NCBI RefSeq assembly: GCF_049705945.1
Contig: NZ_JBNAMV010000004.1
Span: 620,001-684,000 of the forward strand
DNA from: Salarchaeum japonicum_A
Lineage (GTDB): Archaea; Halobacteriota; Halobacteria; Halobacteriales; Halobacteriaceae
Length of the DNA stretch: 64,000 bases
Direction: 5' to 3'
In this document: piece by piece, positions 31,297 through 40,321 of the stretch
Layout: every line of letters begins with the position of its first letter
How positions within the stretch are numbered: the first letter of the stretch is position 1
Position numbers and translations under genes: made by a program
The notes under the pieces: model-generated
Databases searched by the model: none
What the model was told of the DNA's origin: nothing
Seen by the model: the letters and a program-made list of their open reading frames with translations, nothing else

Positions 31297-31905
31297 ATGC
31301 AGGAAGTGGAAGCCGAGCGGTCGCTGTGCGAGGAGGTCGCCGCGAACCGCACGCCGACGCGCGACGTGGACCCGCTGTTCGTGAACCGCTGGTCGGGCTA
31401 CGCGATGACGGGTGACCCGGTCCCGGAGGAGGACTATCTGCCCGTGTTCGAGGCGGCGCGCTGGGCGCCGTCCTCGCGGAACACGCAGCCGTGGCGGTTC
31501 GCGTACGCCGACCGCCGCGACGACGAGTGGGAGACGTTCGTCTCGCTCCCGAACGACTGGAACCGAAAGTGGGCGGAGAACGCCGCCGTACTCGTCGTGC
31601 TGTTCTCCGAGACCACGGACGACGAGGGCCGTGAGTTGTCCTCGCACTCGTTCGACGCGGGCGCGGCGTGGGAGAACCTCGCGCTCGAAGCGACCCGGCG
31701 CGGCCTCGTCGCGCACCCGATGGGCGGCTTCGACCACGACGCCGCCCGAGAGAAACTGAACGCGCCCGCCGACTACGACGTGGAGGTGATGGTCGCCATC
31801 GGCGAACCCGCGCCCACCGAAACGCTCCCTGACGACCTCCAGAACGGGGACGAACCGAACCAGCGGAAGCCGCTCGACGAAATCGTCTCCCGCGGCGGAT
31901 TCTAA
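31297..31905 (+). CDS. Nitroreductase family flavoprotein
   Basis: A 202-residue FMN-binding oxidoreductase. The RxS signature RWAPSSRNTQPWRFAYAD (about 54-71) binds FMN phosphate. ENAAVLVVLFSE, FDAGAAWENLALEATRRGLV and MVAIGEPAP follow in the usual order. Members reduce nitroaromatics, quinones or flavins with NAD(P)H. The physiological substrate is unknown. CGTATAGCC about 26 nt upstream of ATG is a possible TATA element. It ends 1 nt from the convergent GNAT gene. Confidence 0.85.
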   Translation: MQEVEAERSLCEEVAANRTPTRDVDPLFVNRWSGYAMTGDPVPEEDYLPVFEAARWAPSSRNTQPWRFAYADRRDDEWETFVSLPNDWNRKWAENAAVLVVLFSETTDDEGRELSSHSFDAGAAWENLALEATRRGLVAHPMGGFDHDAAREKLNAPADYDVEVMVAIGEPAPTETLPDDLQNGDEPNQRKPLDEIVSRGGF

Positions 31906-31906
31906 G

Positions 31907-32308
31907 TTATCGAGACATTCCCTTCGTTTCGGGCGCGGTGCGCTCGAACCCCCACTGTTCGTAGAACCCGTCGACATCCGCGAGAAGGTTCACGTACGCC
32001 GTCTCCGACGCGTTTTCGTCGATATATTCGACGACCGCGTCCATCAGCCGCGTCCCGAGACCGCGTTGCTGGTGGTCGGGATGGACCGCCATGTCGCAGA
32101 CGTGGAAGACCGTGGCGCCGTCCCCGACGACGCGCGCCATCCCCACCGTCTCCCCGGTGGGTTCGTGAACGGCCGTGACGCCGTAGCGGCTGTTCGGCAA
32201 GCCCTCGCGGGCGTCCGCGACGGTTCGCGGCGCCATCCCGGCGGCCTCGCGGAGCTCGCAGAAGCGCTCCGGCGTCGGCAGTTCCTCCCGAAGGACGTAC
32301 TCGCTCAT
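31907..32308 (-). CDS. GNAT family N-acetyltransferase
   Basis: A 133-residue GNAT protein starting MSEYVLREELPTPERFCELR at 32308 (context GGTATG). The acetyl-CoA pyrophosphate loop is HQQRGLGTRLMDAVVEY (Q-x2-G-x-G/A, about 83-99), preceded by VCDMAVHPD. The C-terminal NLLADVDGFYEQWGFERT is the typical strand 5-7 region. The acceptor (amine, protein or antibiotic) is unknown. It lies downstream of gatB's end, transcribed away from the nitroreductase gene. Confidence 0.85.
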   Translation of the reverse strand: MSEYVLREELPTPERFCELREAAGMAPRTVADAREGLPNSRYGVTAVHEPTGETVGMARVVGDGATVFHVCDMAVHPDHQQRGLGTRLMDAVVEYIDENASETAYVNLLADVDGFYEQWGFERTAPETKGMSR

Positions 32309-32346
32309 ACCGGAGAACACGCGCGCAGAGAAGAAGGAGTGTCGCT

Positions 32347-33822
32347 CTACAGGCGCTCGCGGAGCAGTTCGTTCACCTGCCCGGGGTCCGCGCTCCCCCC
32401 GGTCTTCTGCATCACTTGGCCGACGAGGAAGTTCAGCGCGCCGTCGTCACCCGCCTCGTAGTCCTCGACCGCGTCCGGATTCTCCTCGATGGCTTCCTCG
32501 ACCGCCGCCTCGACCTCGCTCCCCGAGGTCTTCCCGAGGTCGTGGGCCTCGACCACGTCGTCCGGCGATGCGCCCTCGTCCAGCATCTCCCGCAGCACGA
32601 CCTCGCGAGCGTTCTTCTCCGTGATTTCGTCGCCGGCGACGAGTTCGACGAGGCGCGTGAACTCGTCGAAGCGCCCCTCGATTTCCGTGATGGCCATGTC
32701 GCGGTAGTTGAGTTCGCCGAGGAGGTTGTCCGCGACCCAGGTCGCGGCGAGCGCGGGGTCGTACTCGGTCGCCACGTCCTCGAAGAAGTCCGCGACCTGT
32801 TTCGTGGACGTGAGCTTCGACGCCGCCTCCTCCGAGAGACCGTACTGGTCCTGGAAGCGCTCGCGGCGCGCGTCCGGCAGTTCCGGGATGTCCAGTCGTT
32901 CCTTCCAGTCCGAGACTTCGAGCGGCGGGATGTCGGCCTCCCGGAAGTACCGGTAGTCCTTCTCCTCCTCCTTCGAGCGCATCGACACCGTCGAGCCCGA
33001 CCCCTCGTTCCACGCGCGGGTCTCCTGTTCCACCGCGCGGCCGCGCTTGAGGAGGTTGCGCTGGCGCGCGATTTCGTAGGACAGCGCGGACTCCGCGCCG
33101 CGGTGACTCGAGATGTTCTTCACCTCGGTCCGGTTCGCGTCCGCGAGCGCGTCCTCGCTCGGCCGGCCGTCGTCGAATTCGGCGGACTCCATCATCGAGA
33201 TGTTCGCGTCGACGCGGAGACTGCCGTCGCGGCCGGAGTCGTAGATACCGAGGTACTCCAGGACTTCTTCGAGTTTCGCGAGGAACGCGCGCACCTCGCC
33301 GGGTTCGCGGAAATCCGGCTTCGTGACGATTTCCATGAGCGGCGTGCCGGCGCGGTTGTAGTCGACCTTCGTGTACTCCGCGGTCTCGATGCTGCCGCCG
33401 ACGTGCTGGAGGCTTCCCGGGTCCTCTTCGAGGTGGGCGCGTTCAAGTTCGATGGTTCGTCGGCTGCCCTCGTGGTTGATTTCGAGCTCGCCGCCGTCAC
33501 AGATGGGGGCGTCGTACTGCGTTATCTGGAAGCCCTTCGGGAGGTCGGGGTAGAAGTAGTTCTTCCGGTGGAACCGGGTGCGTTCGGGGATGTCGGAATG
33601 GAGGGCTTTCCCGAGTCGGACGGCGGACTCGACGGCCGCCTCGTTCAGGACGGGGAGCGCGCCCGGGAGCCCGAGGCAGACGGGACACGTGTGGGTGTTC
33701 GGTTCCGCGTCCGCGGTGTCCGTCGAACACGAACAGAAGATCTTGGTGTCCGTTTCGAGTTGGACGTGCACCTCCAGTCCGATGACCGACTGGAGGTCCG
33801 TTTCGGCGGCCTGCGTACTCAT
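32347..33822 (-). CDS. gatB: Asp-tRNA(Asn)/Glu-tRNA(Gln) amidotransferase subunit B
   Basis: A 491-residue kinase/transamidase subunit correcting misacylated Glu-tRNA(Gln) and/or Asp-tRNA(Asn) together with GatA and GatC. It starts MSTQAAETDLQSVIGLEVHV. The GatB cradle motifs are visible: GLEVHVQLETDTKIFC (15-30), CPVCLGLPGALPVLNEAA, the kinase block DYNRAGTPLMEIVTKPDF (about 152-169), and the YqeY-like C-terminal tail ending VNELLRERL. gatA and gatC are not in the window. It is divergent from the coiled-coil/smc/scpA operon. Confidence 0.95.
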   Translation of the reverse strand: MSTQAAETDLQSVIGLEVHVQLETDTKIFCSCSTDTADAEPNTHTCPVCLGLPGALPVLNEAAVESAVRLGKALHSDIPERTRFHRKNYFYPDLPKGFQITQYDAPICDGGELEINHEGSRRTIELERAHLEEDPGSLQHVGGSIETAEYTKVDYNRAGTPLMEIVTKPDFREPGEVRAFLAKLEEVLEYLGIYDSGRDGSLRVDANISMMESAEFDDGRPSEDALADANRTEVKNISSHRGAESALSYEIARQRNLLKRGRAVEQETRAWNEGSGSTVSMRSKEEEKDYRYFREADIPPLEVSDWKERLDIPELPDARRERFQDQYGLSEEAASKLTSTKQVADFFEDVATEYDPALAATWVADNLLGELNYRDMAITEIEGRFDEFTRLVELVAGDEITEKNAREVVLREMLDEGASPDDVVEAHDLGKTSGSEVEAAVEEAIEENPDAVEDYEAGDDGALNFLVGQVMQKTGGSADPGQVNELLRERL

Positions 33823-33901
33823 TACGCCACGTTTCTGGGTCGCGCGGCTTAGAACTGACGAACGCCCAAGTGACTAGTAATTGATAGTTGTCTGACGCCG
33901 G

Positions 33902-33908
33902 TTTTATA
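33902..33908 (+). promoter_or_regulatory. TATA box of the coiled-coil/smc/scpA operon
   Basis: TTTTATA ends 25 nt before the ATG at 33933, the clearest TATA box in the window. The start context is GGGGTATG, so the mRNA is probably leaderless. Confidence 0.7.
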
Positions 33909-33932
33909 CAGTCACATGAGGTTCATTGGGGT

Positions 33933-34208
33933 ATGAGTGACGACCGCGTCGAGGAACTCGAAGGCCGCGTGAAGGAACTAGAAGCGACCGTTCGCGGGCT
34001 GACGGAGGAACTCGTGGACACGACGGAGCGCGTTCGCGAACTCGAGGAAGAACTCGGGCTGAACGAACCCGCGGAGCGCGCCCGCGACGAACGCCGGGAC
34101 GCCGAAGCCGCGGCCGCCGCGGAAGCATCCGAATCCGAGGCGGAGACCGAGACGGAAGACGACCAAGAAGAGACGTCCGGGTTGGGCGACGACATCATCG
34201 TCGCATAG
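33933..34208 (+). CDS. Small acidic coiled-coil protein upstream of smc
   Basis: A 91-residue protein starting MSDDRVEELEGRVKELEATV. Heptad repeats (VEELEGRVKELEATVRGLTEEL and onward) give a coiled coil over residues 4-45. An Ala/Glu-rich acidic linker and a hydrophobic end LGDDIIVA follow. It lies 6 nt upstream of smc on the same transcript. The arrangement suggests a partner or regulator of SMC, but that is inference. The ATG at 33933 is chosen for its TATA box 25 nt upstream. Confidence 0.75.
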   Translation: MSDDRVEELEGRVKELEATVRGLTEELVDTTERVRELEEELGLNEPAERARDERRDAEAAAAAEASESEAETETEDDQEETSGLGDDIIVA

Positions 34209-34214
34209 GCCCCG

Positions 34215-37200
34215 ATGTACATCGACGAAATCGTCCTGGAGAACTTCAAGAGCTTCGGACGGACCACCAGGATTCCGTTCTACGAGGACTTCACCACCAT
34301 CAGCGGCCCGAACGGCAGCGGGAAGTCGAACATCATCGACGCCGTGCTGTTCGCGCTCGGCCTCGCGCGAACTCGCGGAATGCGCGCGGAGAAACTCACG
34401 GACCTCATCTACAACCCGAGTCACGACGGCGACGAGGACGCGGGAGGGCCGCGTGAGGCGAGCGTCGAAGTGGTGTTGAACAACGAGGAGCGCACGCTCA
34501 CGCGCTCGCAGGTCGTGAACGCCGCCGGGAGCGACGACATCGGGGACGTGGACACCGTGTCCATCCGGCGGCGCGTGAAACGCACCGAGGACAACTACTA
34601 CTCGTACTACTACCTCAACGGCCGCTCCGTGAACCTCTCCGACATTCAGGACTTGCTCGCGCAGGCGGGCGTCACGCCGGAGGGCTACAACGTCGTGATG
34701 CAGGGCGACGTGACGGGCATCATCAACATGACCGCGGGCGAGCGCCGCGAGATTATCGACGAAATCGCGGGCGTCGCCGAGTTCGACGCGAAGAAAGCGG
34801 ACGCGTACGACGAACTCGACGTTGTCGAGGAACGCATCGACGAGGCCGACCTCCGCATCGAGGAGAAAGAAAGCAGGCTGGAACAGCTCTCGGAAGAGCG
34901 CGAGACCGCGCTCGAATACCAGGAGCTCCGCGAGGAGAAGTCCGAGTACGAGGAGTACGTGCAGGCCGCGGAGTTGGCGGAGAAACGCGAGTCGCTCGCG
35001 GACGCGGAATCCGAGGTCGAGACGTGGACGGAGCGCCTCGACACCCTGCAGGACGAACTCGACAGCCGCCGCGGCCGGGTCGCCCGCCTCGAAGACGAAC
35101 TGGACGACCTGAACGCCGAAATCGAGCGGAAGGGCGAGGACGAACAGCTCGAACTCAAGCGCGAAATCGAGGAAGTGAAGGGCGAAATCAGTCGCCTGGA
35201 AGACCAGATCGAGGCGGCGGAGGAGCGCGTCGAGGAGGCCGAGTCGGCGCGCCGACAGGCGTTCGTCGAAATCGACCGGAAGCAGGAGCAGATAGACGAC
35301 CTCGAGGACGAGATCCGCGACATCAAGGTCGAGAAAGCCTCGTTGAAGACGGACGTGCAGGCGAAGCAGGAGGAACTCGCGACCGTCGAGGAGGAGATCG
35401 CGTCCGTCGACACCGAGTTCGACGAACTCAAGGCCGAACTGGAGTCCAAGAAGGAGGAACTGGAGGACGCGAAATCCGCACGGAACGACCTCCAGCGCGA
35501 GAAGGACCGGTTGCTTGACGAGGCGCGGCGGCGGTCGAACGAGGTCTCCGAGGTGGAGACGGAGTTGGACGAGGCGCGGGAGTCGCTGCCGGAGTTCGAC
35601 GCGAAACTCGACGACCTCCAGTCCGAACTGGAGAAGGCGAAGAAGAACGCCGCCCAGATAGAGGAGGTCGTCGCGGACCTCAAGCAGGAGAAGTCGGAAC
35701 TCCAAGACGACCTCGCGGACGTGGAGGACGACCTCTCCGCCGCCCAAGAGGAGTACGCGCGCCTGGAAGCGCAGGCGGACGAGTCCGGTGATTCCTCGTA
35801 CGGCCGCGCGGTCTCGACGATTCTGAACGCGGACCGCGAGGGCGTGCACGGGACGGTCGCCCAGTTGGGTGGCGTGTCCAGCGAGTACGCGACGGCCGCG
35901 GAGACCGCGGCGGGCGGTCGGCTCGCAAACGTCGTCGTGGACGACGACAGCGTCGGCCAGCAGTGCATCGAGTTCCTGAAGTCGCGGAACGCGGGCCGCG
36001 CGACCTTCCTCCCGATTACGAAGATGCAGAACCGCTCGCTCCCCCGGAAGCCGAGCGACCCGGGCGTGGTGGACTTCGCGTACAACCTCGTGGAGTTCGA
36101 CGAGCAGTACGCGCCGATCTTCTCGTACGTTCTCGGGAGCACGCTCGTCGTGGAGGACATGGAGACCGCGCGCGAGTTCATGGGCGACTACCGGATGGTC
36201 ACCGTGGACGGCGACCTCGTGGAGAAGTCGGGCGCGATGACCGGCGGCAGTCGCTCCGGCAGCCGGTACTCATTCTCCAAGACGGGGAAGGGCCAGTTGG
36301 AGCGCGTCGCCACCCGCATCAACAAGCTGGAGGACGAGCGGCGGAGCATCCGAGAGGACGTGCGCGACGTGGAAGAGCGTCTGGACGCGGCGCGCGACCG
36401 GCAGTCCGACGCGAAGGACCAAGTGCGTTCCATCGAGTCCGACATCGAGCGCGTCGAGCGCGAACGCGAGGAGACCGAGGAGCGCATCGACAGCCTCGAA
36501 GAACGCATCGAGGAGATCGAGCAGGAGCGCGAGGAGGTCGACGAGCGGATGCAGGAACTCGAAGGCGAGTTGGACGAGAAGAACGAGGAGATCGCGGCCA
36601 TCGAGGCCGACATCGACGAGCTAGAGGCGGAGCTCGCGGACTCCCGCATCCCCGAGCTCACCGCGGAGAAAGAAGAAATCGAAGCCGCCATCGCGGACCT
36701 CAAGGACGAGATTGACGACCTCGACGGCGACCTGAACAGCCAGCAGTTGGAGAAGCAGTACGCGGAGGAAGCCATCGAGGACCGCCACGACGACATCGAG
36801 GCCGCGCAGAACAAGAAGGCGGAGCAGGAAGAGCGCATCCGCGAGTTGGAGGAGAAGATCGAGGACCAGCGCGACCTGCTCGAGGAGAAGGAGGCCGCGG
36901 TCGAGGACTTAGAGGACGAACTCGCGGACCTCAAGGCCGACCGCGAGGAGAAGCAGTCTGCGTTGAAGGAAGCGCAGGCGGACCGCGACGAGTACGCGTC
37001 GAAGGTCGAGAACGCGAAGAGCGAACTGGAGCGCGCGGAGAGCGCGGTCGCTCGGCTCGAAGCCGAAATCGAGGAGCTCGAATCGGTCGTCGGCGAGTTC
37101 GACCCCGAGGACGTGCCCGACCTCGACGAGGTCGAGGCGCGCATCGCCGAGTTGGAGAGCGAGATGGAGGCGCTCGAACCGGTGAACATGCTCGCCATCG

Positions 37201-37793
37201 AGGAGTACGACGAGGTCGAGGCTGACCTGGACGACCTTCAGGAGAAGCGCGAGACGCTCGTCTCGGAGGCGGACGGCATCCGGGAACGCATCGAGTCCTA
37301 CGAGTCCCAGAAGCGCGAGACGTTCATGGACGCGTACGAGGAGATCGCCGAGCAGTTCCAGCGCATCTTCAGTCGGCTCTCCGACGGGTCGGGCGAACTC
37401 GTGCTGGAAGACCCGGACGACCCGTTCGAGGGCGGGCTGACGATGAAAGCCCAGCCCGGCGATAAGCCCGTGCAGCGGCTGGACGCGATGAGCGGCGGGG
37501 AGAAGTCGCTGACCGCGCTCGCCTTTATCTTCGCGATTCAGCGGTACAACCCCGCGCCGTTCTACGCGCTGGACGAGGTCGACGCGTTCCTCGACGCCGT
37601 GAACGCCGACCGCGTCGGGGAGATGGTCGACGAACTCGCCGGGGACGCGCAGTTCATCGTCGTCAGCCACCGTTCCGCGATGCTCGAACGCTCGGAGCGC
37701 GCTATCGGCGTGACGATGCAGGAGAACAACGTCTCCGCCGTCACCGGAATTGACCTCACGAGCAGACAGGCGGAAGCGAGCGGTGACGACTGA
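34215..37793 (+). CDS. smc: Chromosome segregation protein SMC
   Basis: A 1192-residue SMC ATPase for chromosome organisation. Walker A GPNGSGKSNI (31-40), Q-loop region GYNVVMQGDVTGIINM (about 157-172), long coiled coils from about 180 to 500 and 680 to 1030, and a hinge between (about 510-670, with ANVVVDDDSVGQQCIEF). The head closes with the signature MSGGEKSLTALAFIFAIQ (about 1090-1107) and Walker B FYALDEVDAFLD. The stop overlaps the scpA start (TGATG), so SMC and its kleisin are translated together. Confidence 0.96.
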   Translation: MYIDEIVLENFKSFGRTTRIPFYEDFTTISGPNGSGKSNIIDAVLFALGLARTRGMRAEKLTDLIYNPSHDGDEDAGGPREASVEVVLNNEERTLTRSQVVNAAGSDDIGDVDTVSIRRRVKRTEDNYYSYYYLNGRSVNLSDIQDLLAQAGVTPEGYNVVMQGDVTGIINMTAGERREIIDEIAGVAEFDAKKADAYDELDVVEERIDEADLRIEEKESRLEQLSEERETALEYQELREEKSEYEEYVQAAELAEKRESLADAESEVETWTERLDTLQDELDSRRGRVARLEDELDDLNAEIERKGEDEQLELKREIEEVKGEISRLEDQIEAAEERVEEAESARRQAFVEIDRKQEQIDDLEDEIRDIKVEKASLKTDVQAKQEELATVEEEIASVDTEFDELKAELESKKEELEDAKSARNDLQREKDRLLDEARRRSNEVSEVETELDEARESLPEFDAKLDDLQSELEKAKKNAAQIEEVVADLKQEKSELQDDLADVEDDLSAAQEEYARLEAQADESGDSSYGRAVSTILNADREGVHGTVAQLGGVSSEYATAAETAAGGRLANVVVDDDSVGQQCIEFLKSRNAGRATFLPITKMQNRSLPRKPSDPGVVDFAYNLVEFDEQYAPIFSYVLGSTLVVEDMETAREFMGDYRMVTVDGDLVEKSGAMTGGSRSGSRYSFSKTGKGQLERVATRINKLEDERRSIREDVRDVEERLDAARDRQSDAKDQVRSIESDIERVEREREETEERIDSLEERIEEIEQEREEVDERMQELEGELDEKNEEIAAIEADIDELEAELADSRIPELTAEKEEIEAAIADLKDEIDDLDGDLNSQQLEKQYAEEAIEDRHDDIEAAQNKKAEQEERIRELEEKIEDQRDLLEEKEAAVEDLEDELADLKADREEKQSALKEAQADRDEYASKVENAKSELERAESAVARLEAEIEELESVVGEFDPEDVPDLDEVEARIAELESEMEALEPVNMLAIEEYDEVEADLDDLQEKRETLVSEADGIRERIESYESQKRETFMDAYEEIAEQFQRIFSRLSDGSGELVLEDPDDPFEGGLTMKAQPGDKPVQRLDAMSGGEKSLTALAFIFAIQRYNPAPFYALDEVDAFLDAVNADRVGEMVDELAGDAQFIVVSHRSAMLERSERAIGVTMQENNVSAVTGIDLTSRQAEASGDD

Positions 37794-38662
37794 TGGCGGA
37801 GAACCCGGAGGACGCGCTCGCCATCGCCGGCCACGACGACCGGGAGCCCCCGGAGGGCGCGACCGACCTGTTCGACGCCGGTGGCGACGAATCCGACGCT
37901 GACGACGAGGAGGAAGTGGAGCCCGTGGAGTTGCTCGTGCAGTTGGCGAAGGAGGGCGAGATAGCGCCGTGGGACATCGACATCGTGGACGTGACGGATG
38001 CGTTCCTCGAACGGCTCGACGAAGCGGACCTCCGCACGTCCGGACGCGCGCTGTTCTACGCGAGCGTCCTGCTCCGGATGAAGTCGGACGCGCTCCTGGA
38101 GCCGGACGAACCCGAGGAGCCGGAGGAGCCGGAGCCCGCGCCGTGGGAGATGGCGGAGGGCGAGGACGGCGGTGCGCCCGGGTTCGACCCCGTGGACGCG
38201 CTGGAGGCGGAGATGGACCGCCGGCTCGAACGCAAGGACGCCCGCGGGACGCCGGAGACCCTGGACGAACTCGTGCGGTCGCTGCGGGAGGCCGAGCGCG
38301 GGTCGCGGTGGAAGGAGTCCCGGACGTACGACACGGACGGGTCCGCGCAGGGGTTCCAGCGCGGCACGCAGACCCTCGACTACCACACGGGCGACGACAT
38401 GCGGCTGGACGACGAACCGACGGAAGCGGACGCGCTCGGCACCGCGCACGACGAGGACATCGAGGCGACCATCGAGGACGTGGAGGACGCGCTCACCAAG
38501 CGATTCGACCGCGACCGGACCGAAGTGCTGTACGAGGAAATCGCGGAAGCCGGCGGGACGCGCGTCGAGACGTTCCTCGCGCTGCTCTTCCTCGCACACC
38601 GCGGGAGCGTCTACTTAGAACAGGACGAGATGTTCGGCGACCTCTGGGTCAGTCGAGCGTGA
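37793..38662 (+). CDS. scpA: Segregation and condensation protein A (kleisin)
   Basis: A 289-residue kleisin bridging the SMC heads. After an acidic N-terminus comes EPVELLVQLAKEGEIAPWDI and DIVDVTDAFLERLDEADLRT, then SGRALFYASVLLRMKSDALL, all typical of the ScpA N-terminal domain. The middle (about 100-190) is proline/glutamate-rich and variable. The C-terminal winged helix has EVLYEEIAEAGGTRVETFLA, LLFLAHRGSVYLEQ and FGDLWVS. Translationally coupled to smc. Its last 14 nt overlap the opposite-strand gene. Confidence 0.9.
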   Translation: MAENPEDALAIAGHDDREPPEGATDLFDAGGDESDADDEEEVEPVELLVQLAKEGEIAPWDIDIVDVTDAFLERLDEADLRTSGRALFYASVLLRMKSDALLEPDEPEEPEEPEPAPWEMAEGEDGGAPGFDPVDALEAEMDRRLERKDARGTPETLDELVRSLREAERGSRWKESRTYDTDGSAQGFQRGTQTLDYHTGDDMRLDDEPTEADALGTAHDEDIEATIEDVEDALTKRFDRDRTEVLYEEIAEAGGTRVETFLALLFLAHRGSVYLEQDEMFGDLWVSRA

Positions 38663-39365
38663 GCCACGCGGACTCCAAGCCGGAGTCGTGGAGCCGCCAC
38701 TTCTGACGGACGCCGCCGCCCGGCCGGGCTTCGGCGTCGATAGTCGCGTCGAACAGGGGTTCGTAGACCGCGAAGTGGCGGTCCGGGATGCCCGCGGAGA
38801 CGTGCACGTGCAGGATGCCGTTCCGGTCGCGGACGCGCGCCGCGAGCAGTTGGATGAATCGGAACAGTTCTTCTTCGCTGGCGTCACCGCCGCCGACGGC
38901 GTCGAGGAGCGCGTCGAGCGTGTGCAGGCAGACGCGGAGTTCGCCCGCACCGGGTTCTCTGGGGAACAAGCGCTCCACGTGGTCGTCGACGGCGGCGAGC
39001 ACGTCCAGGAACGCGGTTCGGTCCTCGACGGTGGTCCGCCAGTTGTCCGCGGTCGTGGGTTCGGGGAGTCCGGCGGTCGACCCGGTCGTGGCGACGGCGG
39101 AGCGCGTGTACTCGCCGGCGGACGCGTCGACGACGCCGAACTGGTCGGTCGAGAGGTCGCGGCCGTCGCGGACGGTGAGCGCGCGGTCGGGGTCGCTCGT
39201 GGAGACGATGACGTGCCGGCGGTCGAGCGACGGATCGCCGAGCAGGCGGTCACAGACGCCGTTCGTCCCGCGCGCGTCGCCGCGAACGAGAACCGCACAG
39301 CCCGTTCTCTTGAGGTCGGCGAGACGGGCGGCGAACGATTCGGCGCGGGTCGCGTCTGTTTCCAT
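38649..39365 (-). CDS. Haloarchaeal RecA-fold-like protein (DUF7504-type), probable regulator
   Basis: A 238-residue protein starting METDATRAESFAARLADLKR. The pattern of a short N-terminal strand GCAVLVRGDARGTNGVCDRLLG (a degenerate P-loop position without GKT/S), RRHVIVSTSDP, a central ELRVCLHTLDALLDAVGGGD and GILHVHVSAGIPD matches the RecA/KaiC-like fold of haloarchaeal regulators. Without a Walker A lysine, ATP binding is doubtful. No operon partner is present. It overlaps scpA tail-to-tail. Confidence 0.65.
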   Translation of the reverse strand: METDATRAESFAARLADLKRTGCAVLVRGDARGTNGVCDRLLGDPSLDRRHVIVSTSDPDRALTVRDGRDLSTDQFGVVDASAGEYTRSAVATTGSTAGLPEPTTADNWRTTVEDRTAFLDVLAAVDDHVERLFPREPGAGELRVCLHTLDALLDAVGGGDASEEELFRFIQLLAARVRDRNGILHVHVSAGIPDRHFAVYEPLFDATIDAEARPGGGVRQKWRLHDSGLESAWLTLD

Positions 39366-39422
39366 GACTGCCCTAGTGGACGAGCGCCACCTATTTAGTT
39401 TTTCTGAGCGTTCTGGTGAAGT

Positions 39423-40277
39423 TTAGAGGTAGTCGCCGACGAAGAGGTCGACGCGGTCCCGGGTTTCGTCGGGGATGGCGTCGGTCGGCGTGTTCACCGT
39501 GCCCTCGAGGCTGTGCCCGCAGTCGCACTCACGGGAGTCGGGCAGCGTCTCGATGGCGTGCTCGATGGTGCGCTTGATCGCCGTCTCGTTCGCGGCGGCG
39601 TTTTCCAAGACCTCTTCGAGCGTGACTTCGCTGTCCGCCTTCCACACGTCGTAGTCGGTGACGCCGGCGACGGTGGCGTAACACATCTCGGCCTCCCGGG
39701 CGAGTTTCGCCTCCGGGACGGCCGTCATCCCCACGAGGTCCCAGCCCTGCGCGCGGTAGAACTCGGACTCCGCCCGCGTGGAGTACTGGGGGCCCTCGAT
39801 GCAGACGTACGTCCCGCCCTTCTCCGCGTCCGCGTCGGTGGCGTCCGCGGCGGCCTCGTGGAGGTGGTCGACCATGTGCGGACAGTACGGGTCCGCGAAC
39901 GGCTGGTGGACGACGATGCCGTCACCGAAGAACGACGACTCGCGGTGTTTCGTGCGGTCGAAAATCTGGTCGGGGACCACGAGCGTCTGCGGCGGCAGGT
40001 CCTCGCGGAGGCTGCCGACCGCGTTCGACGCGAGCACGCGCTCGACGCCGAGTTCCTTCAGCGCGTAGATGTTCGCGCGGTACGGGAGGTTCGTCGGTTC
40101 GCGCTGGTGGTCGGGACCGTGGCGCGGCAGGAACGCGACCTCGGTACCCGTTTCACCGAACTCGCCGACCGTGACGGGCGCGCTCGGGTCGCCGTACGGC
40201 GTCTCTATTTCGTGCTCCGTGACGTTCGACAGGGGGAGCGCCTCGTAGATGCCGCTCCCGCCGATGAAGCCGATCAT
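39423..40277 (-). CDS. mtnP: S-methyl-5'-thioadenosine phosphorylase
   Basis: A 284-residue purine phosphorylase of the MTAP type, cleaving methylthioadenosine to adenine and methylthioribose-1-phosphate in methionine salvage. Motifs: MIGFIGGSGIYEALPLS (phosphate-binding GGSGIY), LPRHGPDHQREPTNLPYRAN, LASNAVGSLRED, and the substrate block IEGPQYSTRAESEFYRAQG with LVGMTAVPEAKLAREAEM. The C-terminus carries CDCGH, a short extra motif. The ATG at 40277 follows a TATA-like CTTAAG by 24 nt. Confidence 0.9.
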   Translation of the reverse strand: MIGFIGGSGIYEALPLSNVTEHEIETPYGDPSAPVTVGEFGETGTEVAFLPRHGPDHQREPTNLPYRANIYALKELGVERVLASNAVGSLREDLPPQTLVVPDQIFDRTKHRESSFFGDGIVVHQPFADPYCPHMVDHLHEAAADATDADAEKGGTYVCIEGPQYSTRAESEFYRAQGWDLVGMTAVPEAKLAREAEMCYATVAGVTDYDVWKADSEVTLEEVLENAAANETAIKRTIEHAIETLPDSRECDCGHSLEGTVNTPTDAIPDETRDRVDLFVGDYL

Positions 40278-40301
40278 ACTGGGGTTTCGCGCCGGCGCGG
40301 A

Positions 40302-40307
40302 CTTAAG
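40302..40307 (-). promoter_or_regulatory. TATA-like element of mtnP
   Basis: CTTAAG, 24 nt upstream of the mtnP start on the minus strand, in the gap to the nickel transporter gene. Confidence 0.55.
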
Positions 40308-40321
40308 CCGTCCGTCATCGC

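Noticed and set aside
34685..36181. Long serine-rich frame antisense to smc
   Set aside because: The Ser/Arg/Ala composition mirrors the Glu/Leu-rich coiled-coil codons of smc read backwards; no family resemblance.
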